NCBI RefSeq assembly: GCF_018812025.1
Contig: NC_063054.1
Coordinates: forward strand, 39,877,396-39,941,395
Direction: 5' to 3'
Source: Megalobrama amblycephala
Lineage: Eukaryota > Chordata > Actinopteri > Cypriniformes > Xenocyprididae
Length of the DNA stretch: 64,000 bases
A program made the translations under genes and the position numbers. The notes under the pieces are model-generated. The model did not search any database, was not told the DNA's origin, and worked only from the letters and a program-made list of their open reading frames with translations. Shown one piece after another: positions 1 through 11,467 of the stretch (position 1 is its first letter; every line of letters begins with the position of its first letter).

Positions 1-348
1 TACATATTAGAAGCAAGGTCCTCACAGGCATTCATGAAATATGGCAAAGGGACTCAGCGTCTTGTTCCCTTCTCAGTGAACAAAGGTTACAGTCATGTTC
101 CCTTTCGAGAGTGTGGAAGGAAATGCCCACTGTGTTATACTGACTAATTTCTGTCTTTGAGTGAAACTACAGGCACAACTCAGGACGAGAGCACTTGAGC
201 ACCAGGTGTAGAAGGAGGGTCCAGGTGTTTGAGGAGGACCATTCCACAGCATCAAATACTTTCTGAAGGGAGACCCCTGACAATAAGGCTTTAGAAGTTG
301 CCATACTTCTTGTGAATCCAGTTTCTTATTGTTTGTTTAGAGACCAGG
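1..348. other. no recognisable gene
   Basis: Unique-looking sequence left of the first transposon terminus. Short open frames here have no family motif and no splice context. I see nothing to annotate. Confidence 0.4.
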
Positions 349-1344
349 TAGGGTTGTAACGGTATGAGATTTCCACGGTATGATAACCGTCTGAGTAAAT
401 ATCACGGTTTCACGGTATCACGGTATTACGGTATTAAACAATCAATTTTTATTTATATCATCAATTAAAATGACCAATAAATTAATTAAAATGTTTGTTT
501 TCTCTATTCAGATTTCAATAATCAAAAACAATCAAATACATTTAATAAATTATTATGGATTAGAAATTGAACAACTTTTATTAATAATTAAAATTCAGAA
601 ATTCTGCTTTGACTTAATTCTTCTGGCTTTTTAATAGGCCTACAAATATTATCAAAAATGATGGAAATGAAATTAACTTTTTTTATAATTATTTTGAGAA
701 GTACATTCTATTTAACAATCATAATAAATTTGTCAATTTCTTCGAGTTAAAAACCATTCTTTTATTTTGACTGGATGTAGTGAAGAGCTTTGAGTTTCAG
801 TGTATTCGACAATGGTTTTTCTCAAATAAAATGATGAAATGCTCATTAAGCGCTATCTCAGAGCAACCGTGGATATGTTTGTGTTCATGTCCTCTGATAA
901 CGAGACGGCAAACACTTAAAAAACAATAAGAGCACCGCGCATACTTTAGTATGTAGTACACGAAACAGCGCAGCTCATTCACACAGGCAGACATGTTAAA
1001 CAGACAGATATATTTATACAGCAGTCTGTTTGTGTTTTATATGCAAAGACCCCGCCCTAGACCATGTCGCGATACAGCCGATTGTATTGTACAGCTCTGC
1101 TTTCATTTTATTCATCAGTCCAACAAATCACGCGTTTTTACCTGACATCTCTGCGTTATAGGGGAGAGTGGGGTAAAGTGGGACATTTTTTACATTTGCT
1201 CCCCTCTAAGCAAGATAAAATGATATATCAGTCAAATTTACACCTTTCTCATTAATTCAGGATGTTTCCTAGCCATGGAAATGATCAGAATGTATTCAGG
1301 ATGAAGGTCCGTGAAAATATGATTGTTTTTAAAAAAGTCATCTT

Positions 1345-1440
1345 GTGTCTCACTTTACCCCAGTTTAGGGGTAAACTGAGACAGACCACATAAATCAAGG
1401 GGGTAAAGTGAACCAGCTGGGGGTAAACTGATCCACTTAC
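1345..1440. repeat. subterminal motif repeats, left end of pogo element
   Basis: TGTCTCACTTTACCCC occurs at about 1345-1361 and is followed by variants of GGGGTAAACTGAGAC and GGGGTAAAGTGAACC in the opposite sense. They echo the terminal repeat and look like transposase-binding sites (inference). Confidence 0.55.
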
Positions 1441-1827
1441 TTTTTCCACTGTAAAACTACCATAACAACACTTGTTGTAACCATTTGAATCCTGACAGCT
1501 AGTTTGACAACCACACATTCCAGAACTAATGTCGGACTAGTAACAAAATCATGGGGATTGGTCAATTAAGCACTTCTTTTTCCTAAACACTTGAAAGTAA
1601 CTTGGAACAAAATCAAATACAACATAATATAATTCAAAATATTTTAATTAACATTCAAATGACAGATAGAACCAGTTAGATTAGAACACGACACAGGACC
1701 CTTAGAGCCAGCTAGTGTCTGGGGGTCAGAGCAAAGAATCAGAACCAGCTAGAACAGCCTGGGATTTAGAACACAGAACTAGACCCACCTGTATTAGAAC
1801 ATCAGCCTACTCTCTCTACAACTAGGC

Positions 1828-4800
1828 CTACTCTACATTCCAGCCCTGAAGATTACAGGGAAAGATGAAGAGTTGCTCTCTCCGTGTGGTTCCTCCAGGC
1901 CTTTTAGGTTGAGGCAGCTTCTTCACCACATTGCTTTTAGGAAAGTGTGCCACATCATTTTCCTTTATAGCAAATGTGGGTCTCTCCCACTCTTTCGTGT
2001 TTCCCTGGATTCTTCTGAGAAACTGTGCAAGTATTTCGTCATCCTCAACTTTCTTAACCATGCCAATGTAACGGACGCTCCTGTGTTTGGTTGCAAAGTT
2101 AACTATGACAAAGTCACCCACGGACAGATCTGTGTTTCCTGGATCACTTCTCTCATCCTCAGAGCTCTCTTCGTCAGACACACTATCAATTGAGACAGGG
2201 ACATCACTCTCCTCAGAGCTGCTAAATATGATTTTCTTTTTGGTTGCTTTTTTTTTTTTGGTTTTCCCTTTTCTTTGATATTTTTTTGTTTTTTCCCTGC
2301 CAGTTTCTTTTGTCTTTCTTTATAAGCCTTTTCAATTGCCTGCTTCTCAGGAGTATCCGTTAGGATGGCTGTCTTCACACGTTTTCGTTTGATTTGTCTT
2401 CTGGGGGGACATTTGGGAAATGGTAGGATTTCACGAGGAGACACATATCCAGGTTGGCTGGGAACACATGGCACATCTGAGTCAGCTGGTAAGGCACATC
2501 CATGTGGACCATGCACAGTTGGTGGATTAGCATCAGCAAGTGAATTATCTTCTGCAGGTGGATCATCTGCAGGGGGTGGACCATCCGGATCATCTGCAGT
2601 GGCAGGCTGCAGCTCAGGGTTTGGCCGGTCTGACACCGTGGATGGTGCAAACGCTTCATCAAGGAAAATTTCTCGGTTATATAGGAAAATCCCAGTGGAC
2701 TTAAATCCAGAAGTGATGTTGCGTTATGTCACTGCTGACATGAAGGCCTCATTCACAAGTCCTGCAATCTGGTAGATCGAGACTGTTTGGCCAGGGTTGG
2801 ATCTCATCCACCCATCAAGAGCTCGGCTGTATTGGGTCTTGAACGGGCCATACACAGTTACATCGAGAGGCTGCATGCGATGGGATGTGTGGGGTGGGAG
2901 GGTGAGCAGAACAATACCATTGCTCTTGGCTATTTCTACTGCCTTAAGTGAGATGTGAGCCTTAAGATTATCTTGGATTAGCAGCATGGGACGGTCAGGG
3001 GTGCAACTAGTGTGCTGTATCAGGTGATCAAGGAACTTAGCCCAGGTGTCTTCATTCATCTATCCCGTTCTGGTGGAGGTACCTTTGGCTCCTGGAGGTG
3101 CTCCTATCATGAAGCAGTCCTTAAACTTAACTCTGGGGAAGATAAACATGGGAGGTGCGGCATTCCCGGCAGCATTCACTGCACACACCACAGTCACCAG
3201 TTCTCCTCTCTCAGCCGATGTGACAGAACCAACTTGCTTTTTTCCTTTCTCTGTCACAACCTTATTCAAATAGAAAGATTAGAATCAATGGCATGTGCAA
3301 TCAGTATGCTACTACTGGTCTAAAGGTACATTGTATTTCTTTTCAGTCCATTCATTTTTTTTAGTTCACAGGTTCACAAAATTACTAATAGCATTAGTTT
3401 CAGCATTCTGTCAATATCACAAGCCACTCAGTATTAGTCTAGTGCTCTCTAGTGTATCATGTGTATCTTAGGCTACCTGCTGTGGCTTTTGTACTGTAAA
3501 GACGCCCGTTTCATCCACAATGTAAATCATGTGTGGAGGGAATGTATGCCTGTTAAAGATGAGAGGCAAGAGAAGAACCTTATCAGAATCAAAACCAAAT
3601 CCAACAGGTAAAGCCTGTTGCATAAAACATTTGCAACTAAATAATTAATTCTGTCACCTGTCCATCACTACAGCCAGATTGTCAAAGAACTCCCCAACTG
3701 TAGTTTTATTGAAGGCTGTAGCCCTTCCCAGGGATGTTGCCTCTGGAGTTCGGACAGAGAGATGGTGACATGCTAGGAAGCTGCCAAACCAGTCTTCACC
3801 TAGAGTAGACAATTCATTATTAATAGGGCTGTCAAAAGATTAATCGCGATTAACTGCTTCCAAAATAAACGTTTGTGTTTACATAATATATGTGTGTGTA
3901 CAATTATTATTTATATATAAAAACACACACAAGCATGTATATATTTAGAAAATATGTGTGCATTTTATATAAATAATAATTATACACACACATATATTAT
4001 GTAAACACAAACTTTTATTTTGGAACCGATTAATCGCGATTAATCTTTTGACAGGCCTAATTATTAGCTATAGGCTAAGATTTAGCTTTGTGGCAAGATC
4101 TGGCCTTATGCTGCGTTCACACCACCTCATATTTACCGGAATCTTGAGATAACAACATGTGACATATTCGGAGATGTTCACGTCTTTTTGGTCCTTGGAC
4201 TGGGAATTATGCATTTCTATGGCACCACTATTAATGGCTAAATGAATCTACAGTGGTCAGGTGGTACAGCGGCCACGTGGTACATGTGGGAGCTTTCAGA
4301 AAACTCCCAGCTTACAAGCTGTAATTACAAGCTCTATGAGGACGTGAACGCTTTTTACAAGCTAGAATCTCGTAACTACAGGAATTACAAGGCCGCGTGA
4401 ATGTACCTCCAGCTAACCTACAGAATCATGTGATCTCTTGCACACCCTAGCCTACCTGCACATTGTGTCTTTGTCCAATTGGAAGGCACAGGGATATTGT
4501 TTTTCTCGGCGTATTCAAATGCCAGTTGACGGCACTTAACTGGCGGAAGGCCGTGGAACTGTTCAGCTAGTTGTTTCAAGTGTTTGGAAAGCTCCTCCTC
4601 CATCTCATCTGTGAATATTCTCTTTGCCTCAGCTACTGCACCCCAAGCTACTGATTTTACTTCCCCTTTCTCTTTTTTCTTTATAAATCTTTGGAGGCTT
4701 GACTTATCAATATTTCTGTCCCTTGCAGCTGCTCTTATAGACTTCTTTCCTTCCTTGACCTCAGCGGCTGCACTCTCCATCTCCTCGAGGGGTGTTTTGC

Positions 4801-4834
4801 CCCAGGTTGTCTTCCTGGTGTATTGCCTTGGCAT
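1828..4834 (-). pseudogene. pogo-like (DDE_1) transposase, broken
   Basis: Four exons can be traced on the minus strand: 4834-4456, 3799-3658, 3549-3477 and 3260-1828, with GT-AG borders and matching phases (1, 2, 0). Exon 1 starts MPRQYTRKTTWGKT and carries a Psq-like helix-turn-helix followed by a CENP-B-type segment. Exon 3 has VDETG with the first catalytic Asp. Exon 4 has LIQDNLKAH (second Asp) and PPHTSHRMQPLD (third acidic residue). The C-terminal region is Pro/Asp-rich, then Lys-rich, then a region around ILAQFLRRIQ. Exon 4 is interrupted by an in-frame TAG at 3062-3060, an in-frame TAA at 2726-2724 and a frameshift in the A/T run near 2250-2262. It cannot make a full protein. Confidence 0.85.
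3825..4058. mobile_element. palindromic MITE in the transposase intron
   Basis: The ends are inverted repeats: AGGGCTGTCAAAAGATTAAT on the left and AGGCCTGTCAAAAGATTAAT on the right, each followed by the self-complementary CGCGATTAA. The middle is a large AT/GT-rich palindrome (acataatatatgtgtgtgta and its complement). It lies in the intron between exons 1 and 2 of the pogo transposase. The flanks attatta/attatta suggest an imperfect AT-rich target duplication. Termini are hAT-like; the family is not certain. Confidence 0.75.
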
Positions 4835-4931
4835 GATGGCTTTTCTACAATGTTTATGACATTAAAAATAAAACATATGTAATGTAATATTACATTAAAA
4901 TATGTTTAAGACTAAACTTAACTTGTGCCTC

Positions 4932-4972
4932 ATGTCTCACTTTACCCCAAAGCATTTGTCTCACTTTACCCC
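4932..4972. repeat. subterminal motif repeats, right end of pogo element
   Basis: Two copies of GTCTCACTTTACCCC lie 25 bp apart, at about 4933 and 4958. They mirror the motifs near 1345 and the right terminus itself. Confidence 0.55.
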
Positions 4973-5344
4973 ACCACCACATTTTAGAAAAAAATTATCT
5001 CTCTTAGCAATTCAGGCTAATCTTCAGATAGCATCATCACATGGTTTTATATGTTGGTAGTTCATCAACATGTATGATATAAGTTTTTCTACTTGAATCA
5101 GCTTGCTTTGGCACAACAGCTGATTAAGTTGACCACAAGAAAATTTACTTTTACATGCAAAAAAGATATTTTTGTGAAAAAAACATGCTTACCACAGCAC
5201 CATGAGGTCCTCTCCTTCATGGCCAAGTGGAAATGGGAGGGGCTTGAAAATATAATTGTCACATGACCACAAATGTGTTCAGTTGCCTAGATACAGGGGG
5301 TGTCTCACATTACCTGATGTCTCACATTGCCCCACTCTCCCCTA

Positions 5345-5848
5345 CTGTACATTCCATTTTCATGACTGGATTCCGGGATTCCCTCTCCATCACGCACATC
5401 ATAGCCTACGACCTACGTTATAAATGGAACATACCTGCATCTACACGGATGGTGTTCTCGAATATAGGTCAACATGTTTGATGTGTTTCCTCCTTTTGCA
5501 GGTAGGCCTACTTTGCGCCTGCATTGTTTTTGGATATCTACACTCGAGGACAGCCCCGCGTTTGTTTTTCTATATCTAAAGTATTCCCATACTGCAAATT
5601 GTAACTTGTTTTTTAACGGGGCACAGAGAATAGAGATAGCAACTTCTGTCTCTGACATTGTCTGCTGTATGTGTGGGTGTGGAGCAAGTTTAGTGAAGTG
5701 GAAAGTTGTTGTCTATGCGCAAGTGAAATTCTGCGTCTTGATTTTTTTTTTTTTTAACCTACCGTAAGTAAGCAAATGTAGACGATATGATAATTGTAAG
5801 TGTTCATACCGTGATGCATTGTCATATCGGTATATCGTTACAACCCTA
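5345..5848. other. right arm of outer element, no gene
   Basis: This is the distal part of the outer hAT-like element. It holds a run of T near 5742-5755 and ends with the ATACCG-rich terminal repeat. Open frames here are short and without motifs. Confidence 0.4.
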
Positions 5849-5849
5849 C

Positions 5850-6266
5850 TTACAATACAATGTAAAGTAGTGAGTGTACAGCTTGAATAACAGTGTAAAT
5901 TTGCTGTCCCCTCAAAATAACTCAACACACAGCCATTAATTTCTAAACCGTTGGCCACAAAAGTGAGTACACCACTAAGTGAAAATGTACAAATTGGGCC
6001 CAATTAGCCATTTTCTCTCGCCAGTGTCATGTGACTCAATGTTACAAAGTCTCAGGTGTGAATGGGGAGCAGGTGTGTAAAATATGGTGTTATCGCTCTC
6101 ACTCTCTCATACTGGTCACTGGTAGTTCAACATGGCACCTCATGGCAAAGAACTCTCTGAGGATCTGAAAAAAATAATTGTTTCTCTCCATAAAGATGGC
6201 GTAGGCTATAAGAAGATTGCCAAGACCCTGAAACTGAGCTGCAGCACGGTGGCAAAGACCATACTG
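5850..6266 (+). mobile_element. Tc1-like transposon, 5' fragment
   Basis: The stretch has the layout of a fish Tc1 element: a 5' untranslated part with a GTGAGTACACC motif followed by the start of a Tc1 transposase at 6132. It stops abruptly after the N-terminal helix-turn-helix, so it is truncated on the 3' side. It abuts the right end of the outer 349-5848 element directly. Confidence 0.75.
6132..6266 (+). pseudogene. Tc1 transposase N-terminus (truncated)
   Basis: The frame opens MAPHGKELSEDLKKIIV and continues DGVGYKKIAKTLKLSCSTV, the first helix-turn-helix (Paired-like) of Tc1 transposases. Only about 45 of the usual ~340 residues remain. The catalytic DD34E domain is absent. The frame runs into unrelated sequence after 6266. 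Confidence 0.8.
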
Positions 6267-7009
6267 TAGGACCAAAATCAGCTCAAATTAAATAATTTAT
6301 AGGGAATTATAAAGAGTCATTTAGTTTACAACCAAGTAACTGAATCATTCAGCATTCATCTGCTCGGTCCGCAATAAGCTCTCGTAGTGGATGTAAATAT
6401 CCAACTATTGTGAAAACCCTAATTAATAGCTCAGTAACAGGATCGACAGTTTAAAAGTGCTAAAGAGGATGTTTTGTTTTATACATTTTTGCAATATTAC
6501 TTGAAACTGTCTTTACTAACTGATAAAAGACTATTTATTAGGTGCACTGAAAGTAATAATATTAATATACATCATCTGTGCACAAGGTAGGGCCTTAAAA
6601 ACATCAGCCAATTGTTTACGCAATCACATTCCTTGTGAGAGATGTGCGCGGATTGGCCCTCTGGCTTGTCAATCACTGCCATGACGTTCCTTGTGAGAGA
6701 CGAGCGCAGCTGCGCGCTCCAGTAACTTTCCACACTCCACAGGCGCTGCATGCAATGTTTTTGTCAGGAGAAAGGAATAACAAGTGCAGATCATGAGTTA
6801 CCTGCGGTGAGTCCGACATAATGAATCCAAAAAACACGACACAGCGAATGCCGATGGTAAACACTCGTGTATCAATACTTGTGCACGCGTTTTGGGAGGC
6901 GTTCTTTTGAAACTCAGTAACAGTCTTTGGATTCTCAGTCGACGAAAAAATCCTCTCTATCACCTTTAAGACATTAAATTTTCGAACACAAAATACAAGA
7001 CAATTTCTT
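6267..7009. other. no gene recognised
   Basis: AT-rich sequence. A short imperfect duplication of TTCCTTGTGAGAGA(C/T)G(A/T)GCGC occurs near 6630 and 6686. No open frame has family motifs. Confidence 0.35.
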
Positions 7010-7013
7010 TTAA

Positions 7014-7967
7014 AGGTGCCCTAGATTCAAAAATTGAATTTACCTCAGCATAGTTAAATAACAAGAGTTCAGTACATGGAAAAGACATACAGTGAGTCTC
7101 AAACGCCATTGTTTCCTCCTTCTTATATAAATCTCATTTGTTTAAAAGACCTCCGAAGAACAGGCGAATCTCAACATAATACCGACTGTTACGTAACAGT
7201 CGGGGTGTACGCCCCCAATATTTGCATATGCCAGCCCATGTTCCCAACATTATGAAAGGCATTAGACAAGGGCAGAACGTCTGGATCTGTGCACAGCTGA
7301 ATCATCAGACTAGGTAAGCAAGCAAGAACAATAGCGAAAAATGGCAGATGGAGCAATAATAACTGACATGATTCATGATAACATGATATTTTTAGTGATA
7401 TTTGTAAATTGTCTTTCTAAATGTTTCGTTAGCATGTTGCTAATGTACTGTTAAATGTGGTTAAAGTTACCATTGTTTCTTACTGTATTCACGGAGACGA
7501 GCTGTCGTTATTTTCATTTTTAAACACTTGCAGTCTGTATAATTCATAAACACAACTTCATTCTTTATAAATCTCTCCAACAGTGTAGCATTAGCCGTTA
7601 GCCATGGAGCACAGCCTCAAACTCATTCAGAATCAAACGTAAACATCAAAATAAACACTGTACTTACGCGATTAGACATGCTGCATGACAAACACTTTGT
7701 AAAGATCCATTTTGAGGGTTATATTAGCTGTGTGAACTTTTTTTATGTTGTTTAAGGCAAGCGCGAGCTCTTGGGGCGTGGAGCATGAGATTTAAAGGGC
7801 CACACACCCTGAATCGGCTCATTTCTAATTATGCCCCAAAATAGGCAGTTAAAAAAATGAATTTAAAAAAATCTATGGGGTATTTTGAGCTGAAACTTCA
7901 CAGACACATTCAGGGGACACCTTAGACATATATATTACATCTTTTTAAAAAAAGTTCTAGGGCACCT
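7014..7967. mobile_element. TTAA-flanked non-autonomous DNA transposon
   Basis: The element is bounded by AGGTGCCCTAGA on the left and its complement CTAGGGCACCT on the right, each flanked by TTAA (7010-7013 and 7968-7971). TTAA duplications are used by piggyBac and Kolobok elements. Termini starting AGG look more Kolobok-like than the CCY start of piggyBac, but this is inference. The 954-bp interior has no transposase. A small palindrome, CCGACTGTTACGTAACAGTCGG, lies near 7182-7203. The interior matches the style of a highly repeated fish family. Confidence 0.8.
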
Positions 7968-7971
7968 TTAA

Positions 7972-9120
7972 AATCTACAAGAGACTTTGATTATTCTAAT
8001 ACAAACTAATCTAACACAAACATTCATGCACGTTGCAGAAAGAAAGGAAATGAGAGAGAAAGAGTTTTAAGAGAAAGTGAAATGATGATCGTATATGGAA
8101 ATACAATTTATTTATTTATTTGTGTAGCCTGCCTTATTTAGGCAATCCTCACTGCATGTATAGTTATTACCAAACTAACTATAAAACACAGTATGTGCAT
8201 ATAGTCTGCAAATATAAAACACCCCCGACTCTTTTTGTTACATGTCAGTTTTAATGGCCAACAATAGCCAAATACCCATGATAAAAGTATTAGCAAAAGG
8301 TATAAGAAGCTACAATAAACAATAAAGCAAATGATTCAGTCAAACGTACAAAGTCAGCGCTCTAGTAGGCTACAACAGCAAACTATAAGTTATGAGATTT
8401 TACTTTTAGTTAAACAAATTATAGATTTATGAGACCAACCCTATGAGATAACCCATTAGATTTACAAAAGATGAATTATATTATGTTTAACCATTACAGA
8501 GACATCAGAGTCAGTGGCAAACATCAGAAGGATTAGCCGAGGTTAGGCTGTTCTCAGTGGGTACATGAGGGCCGAGTGCCCGGTGATCGCCTGGATCTCA
8601 CAACTCCAAATAGGTGCTACTCTTTATCAATAAACAAATTTGAGCTTTAAACCAGTACACTCTTGCCTGAAAACTCTTAATACTACATATCATGACATAA
8701 AAACAGTAATATGTTTAAATTACTATTGACGCTTACTGGTTAGTGTGAGATGCATTCTGGGATACCTGGCTGTCTCAAGTCTGTGCAAGTCACCTCTCGA
8801 TGCATCCTCAATAAAAGGGGCGGATCGAGAACACATCCAAGGATTTGAACTGTACTTGGCTAGATGTGCACTTTGAATTGGGACAGTACTTGGGCAGCGA
8901 CTGATGACGTTTCACACAAGTACAGACAAGAACGCATATTGAGAAACGGCTAACTATGAATGAATGAGGCATTTCACGGTTGCTCCTCATCCACAACCTG
9001 GATAATTCAACAACAGCAACAGAATAACAGCACCAACTATATGTGGAGAGGAGAGATTTGGCTGTATCTAACTTACACAGAAGAGACATTTTTTCTCAGC
9101 ACAAAGATGAACTACTTATC
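7972..9120. other. no gene recognised
   Basis: AT-rich sequence with a short TTTA run near 8107-8120. I see no coding region, no inverted termini and no RNA gene in this stretch. Confidence 0.35.
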
Positions 9121-9124
9121 ATCT

Positions 9125-10232
9125 GTCATTCAGGAACATGGTTTCTCCTATCACTGTTATGCTGATGACACACAACTCTACCTCTCATTCCAACCAGATG
9201 ATCCTACGGTTGCTGGTCGCATTGCAGCCTACCTGACAGCCATTTCTGCCTGGATGAAGGACCACCACCTTCAACTCAACCTTGCAAAAACGGAACTGCT
9301 TGTGGTCGGTGCCAACCCAACACTTCGTCATAACCTTTCAATTCAACTTGGGTCATCAACCATTACTCCTTCCAGGACAGCTAGGAACCTTGGAGTGGTG
9401 ATGGATGATTCTTTAAGCTTCACATATCATGACAACAGCCCGGTCCTGCAGATTTGCCTTGTACAACTTCAGGAAGATTAGACCCTTACTATCGGAGCAT
9501 TCCACACAAATTCTTGTCCAAGCTCTTGTTCTATCCAGACTGGACTACTGTAATGCTCTCTTGGCTGGTCTTCCAGCATGCACTGTCAAGCCTATACAAC
9601 CGATCCAGAATGCTGCAGCAAGACTGGTCTTCAACGAACCAAAGAGAGCGCACGTCATTCCTCTCTTCATCAGTCTGCATTGGCTGCCAGTAGCTGCTCA
9701 CATCCAATTCAAGGCTCTGACGTTTGCCTACAGAACGACCGCTGGCTCTGCACCGCTATACCTTAACTCACTACTTCAGACTTATGCGCCATCCAGAAAC
9801 TTGCGTTCTGCAAGTGAACGGCGCCTTGTGGTGCCATCACAAAGGGGCACAAAATCACTCTCTCGGACCTTCTCTGGGTCTGTTCCTGGCTGGTGGAATG
9901 ACCTGCCACGCTCTATCTGAGCAGCTGAATCTTTAGCCATTTTCAAAAAAAATGCTACAGACGTTTTTGTTTTTTTTCGCCAGCACTTGACCCAGTAATA
10001 GCACTTATCTTGATTTCTATTTTCCTTCCATCTATTTGTGTATTAAAAATAATTCTTGCTACGAGCACTTTACTGTCACAACTGTGACTTCACTCAGCAC
10101 TTATGTACTGTTGTTCTCATGTTGATTTGATTGATTCTACTATTCTCATTTGTAAGTTGCTTTGGATAAAAGTGTCTGCTAAATGGCTTTGGATAAAAGC
10201 ATCTGCTAAATGACTAAATGTGAATGTAATTG
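9125..10232 (+). mobile_element. LINE (L2/CR1-like), 5'-truncated
   Basis: The stretch encodes the end of a reverse transcriptase: [12 protein letters not shown] with the YADD box, then after a frameshift near 9420-9430 the thumb/C-terminal region with LSRLDYCNALLAGLP, IQNAAARLVF and LHWLPV motifs, ending at a stop near 9918. The 3' tail carries two copies of TTTGGATAAAAG(T/C)(G/A)TCTGCTAAATG and ends in AAATGTGAATGTAA, a typical L2-like 3' tail. The 5' part including the endonuclease is missing. It lies just downstream of, and opposite to, the zinc-finger exon that starts at 10236. Confidence 0.85.
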
Positions 10233-10235
10233 ATT

Positions 10236-11140
10236 TCAGAGTGTGGCGATGTGGATCTTCATGTGTATCTTCAGGTGGTTTTTAAAAGAGAAACTCTTTC
10301 CACACTGATCACACGTGTGCCACTTCTCTCTGCTGTGGATCCTCTCGTGTGGTTTCAGAGATGATGACTTATTGAATCTCTTGTCACACTGTGAACACTT
10401 GTAAGGTTTTTCTCCAGTGTGGATCATCTCATGTCTTTTCAGATGTGCTAACTGACTGAATCTCTTGTCACACTGTGAACACTTGTAAGGTTTTTCTCCA
10501 GTGTGGATCTTCTCATGTGTTTTCAGATGTGTTGACTGACTGAATCTCTTGTCACAGTGTGAACACTTGTAAGGTTTTTCTCCAGTGTGGATCCTCTGGT
10601 GCTGTTTTAAATGGGTTGCTGTAGTAAAAGTATTCTCACACTCAAAGCACATGTACTCTCTCACACCAGTGTGTGTTTTCTCATGTTCTTGTAAATTATA
10701 CAGCTGTGAAAAACTCTTTCCACACACAGAACATGAATGTGGCTTCTCCTTTGTATGAACTGTCAGGTGTTTCTTTAAGGTTGATTTCCCACGAAATGTT
10801 TTGTCACACTGATCACATGTGAACGGTCTCTCTACGGTGTGGATCCTCATGTGCTCTTTAAGGTGTGATGATCGCGTGCAGCTCTTCCCGCACTGATCAC
10901 ATGTGAACGGCTTCTCTCCAGTATGAACTCTCATGTGAACCTCAAGATGTTGTTTGGTTGAGTAACTTTTTCCACACTGATCACATGTGAACGGCTTCTC
11001 TCCTGTATGAACTCTCATGTGAATCTCAAGATAATGTTTCGAGAAACTCTTTCCACACTGAGTGCAGGTGAAAGACTTCTTGGCTCTTTTCTTTAGAAAT
11101 GTCTTTAGTTCTTCACTCTCCTTGCTTTCTTCCATCAGGT
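10236..11140 (-). CDS. C2H2 zinc-finger protein, finger exon
   Basis: This last exon encodes about 300 residues with ten C2H2 fingers joined by TGEKP-type linkers, the layout of DNA-binding KZNF-like transcription factors that multiplied in cyprinids. A splice acceptor (cttatttcag) precedes DLMEESKESEELK, a short acidic leader typical of these genes. The exon starts in phase 1 and fits the 58-nt exon ending at 13564 to give a 320-residue protein. Finger 1 (CTQCGKSFSKHYLEIHMRVH) has 11 rather than 12 residues between its second Cys and first His, so it may not fold normally. Fingers 2-10 keep the Cys/His spacing; linkers after fingers 3-5 and 9 are degenerate (for example TVERP, TKEKP). The ATG at 11165 lies in the intron and is not the likely start. 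Function and targets unknown. Confidence 0.85.
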
Positions 11141-11467
11141 CTGAAATAAGAGAAAAAATATTCATTTAATTTTCAGTATATCAAAATAATTTAAAGAGAG
11201 AAATATGAAGTAAAAAGGTCATAAAATTGAGACTTGTTGTGATAGACAACTGGAACAAAACTTTACGATCATTTTGATGCATTTGCATACATTAGTTGCA
11301 TACGTCCCTGAAACTTTAACATTAATCTTCCAATCGTAAAGGACCAGCTGTCGTTCCAGTGACAGAATCCAGTGGTCTGGTGAAGGTATAATGTGTGTAC
11401 GTCTTTTCAGCGCTCCTGTGAAGTTCACTTAATTTTAGAATTTAGTCTCGATTTTACTTTAGCTGAT

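Larger units (their letters stand above)
1161..5342 (-). mobile_element. pogo-superfamily DNA transposon (nested)
   Basis: The termini are inverted: GGGGAGAGTGGGGTAAAGTG on the left and GGGGAGAGTGGGGCAATGTG on the right read on the other strand (about 22 of 25 positions agree). The element is flanked by TA at 1159-1160 and 5343-5344, the target duplication expected of Tc1/mariner/pogo elements. Inside is a minus-strand transposase gene with a Psq/CENP-B-like N-terminus and a DDE_1-type core, which fits pogo/Tigger/Passer-like families. Copies of TCTCACTTTACCCC lie just inside both ends. It sits inside the 349-5848 element, so it is the younger of the two. Confidence 0.85.
349..5848. mobile_element. 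hAT-like non-autonomous DNA transposon (outer)
   Basis: The left end reads TAGGGTTGTAACGGTAT and the right end, read on the other strand, TAGGGTTGTAACGATAT, so the termini are inverted repeats of about 17 bp with one mismatch. The next 60 bases on the left are full of ACGGTAT and CGGTATCACGG motifs, as in hAT-type repeats of fish. About 1.3 kb remains once the nested pogo element is removed, with no coding potential of its own. No clear 8-bp target duplication is visible (agaccagg on the left, cttacaat on the right), so superfamily assignment is inference. Confidence 0.6.

Noticed and set aside
2365..2775. 136-codon plus-strand frame
   Set aside because: Antisense to the pogo transposase C-terminal region.
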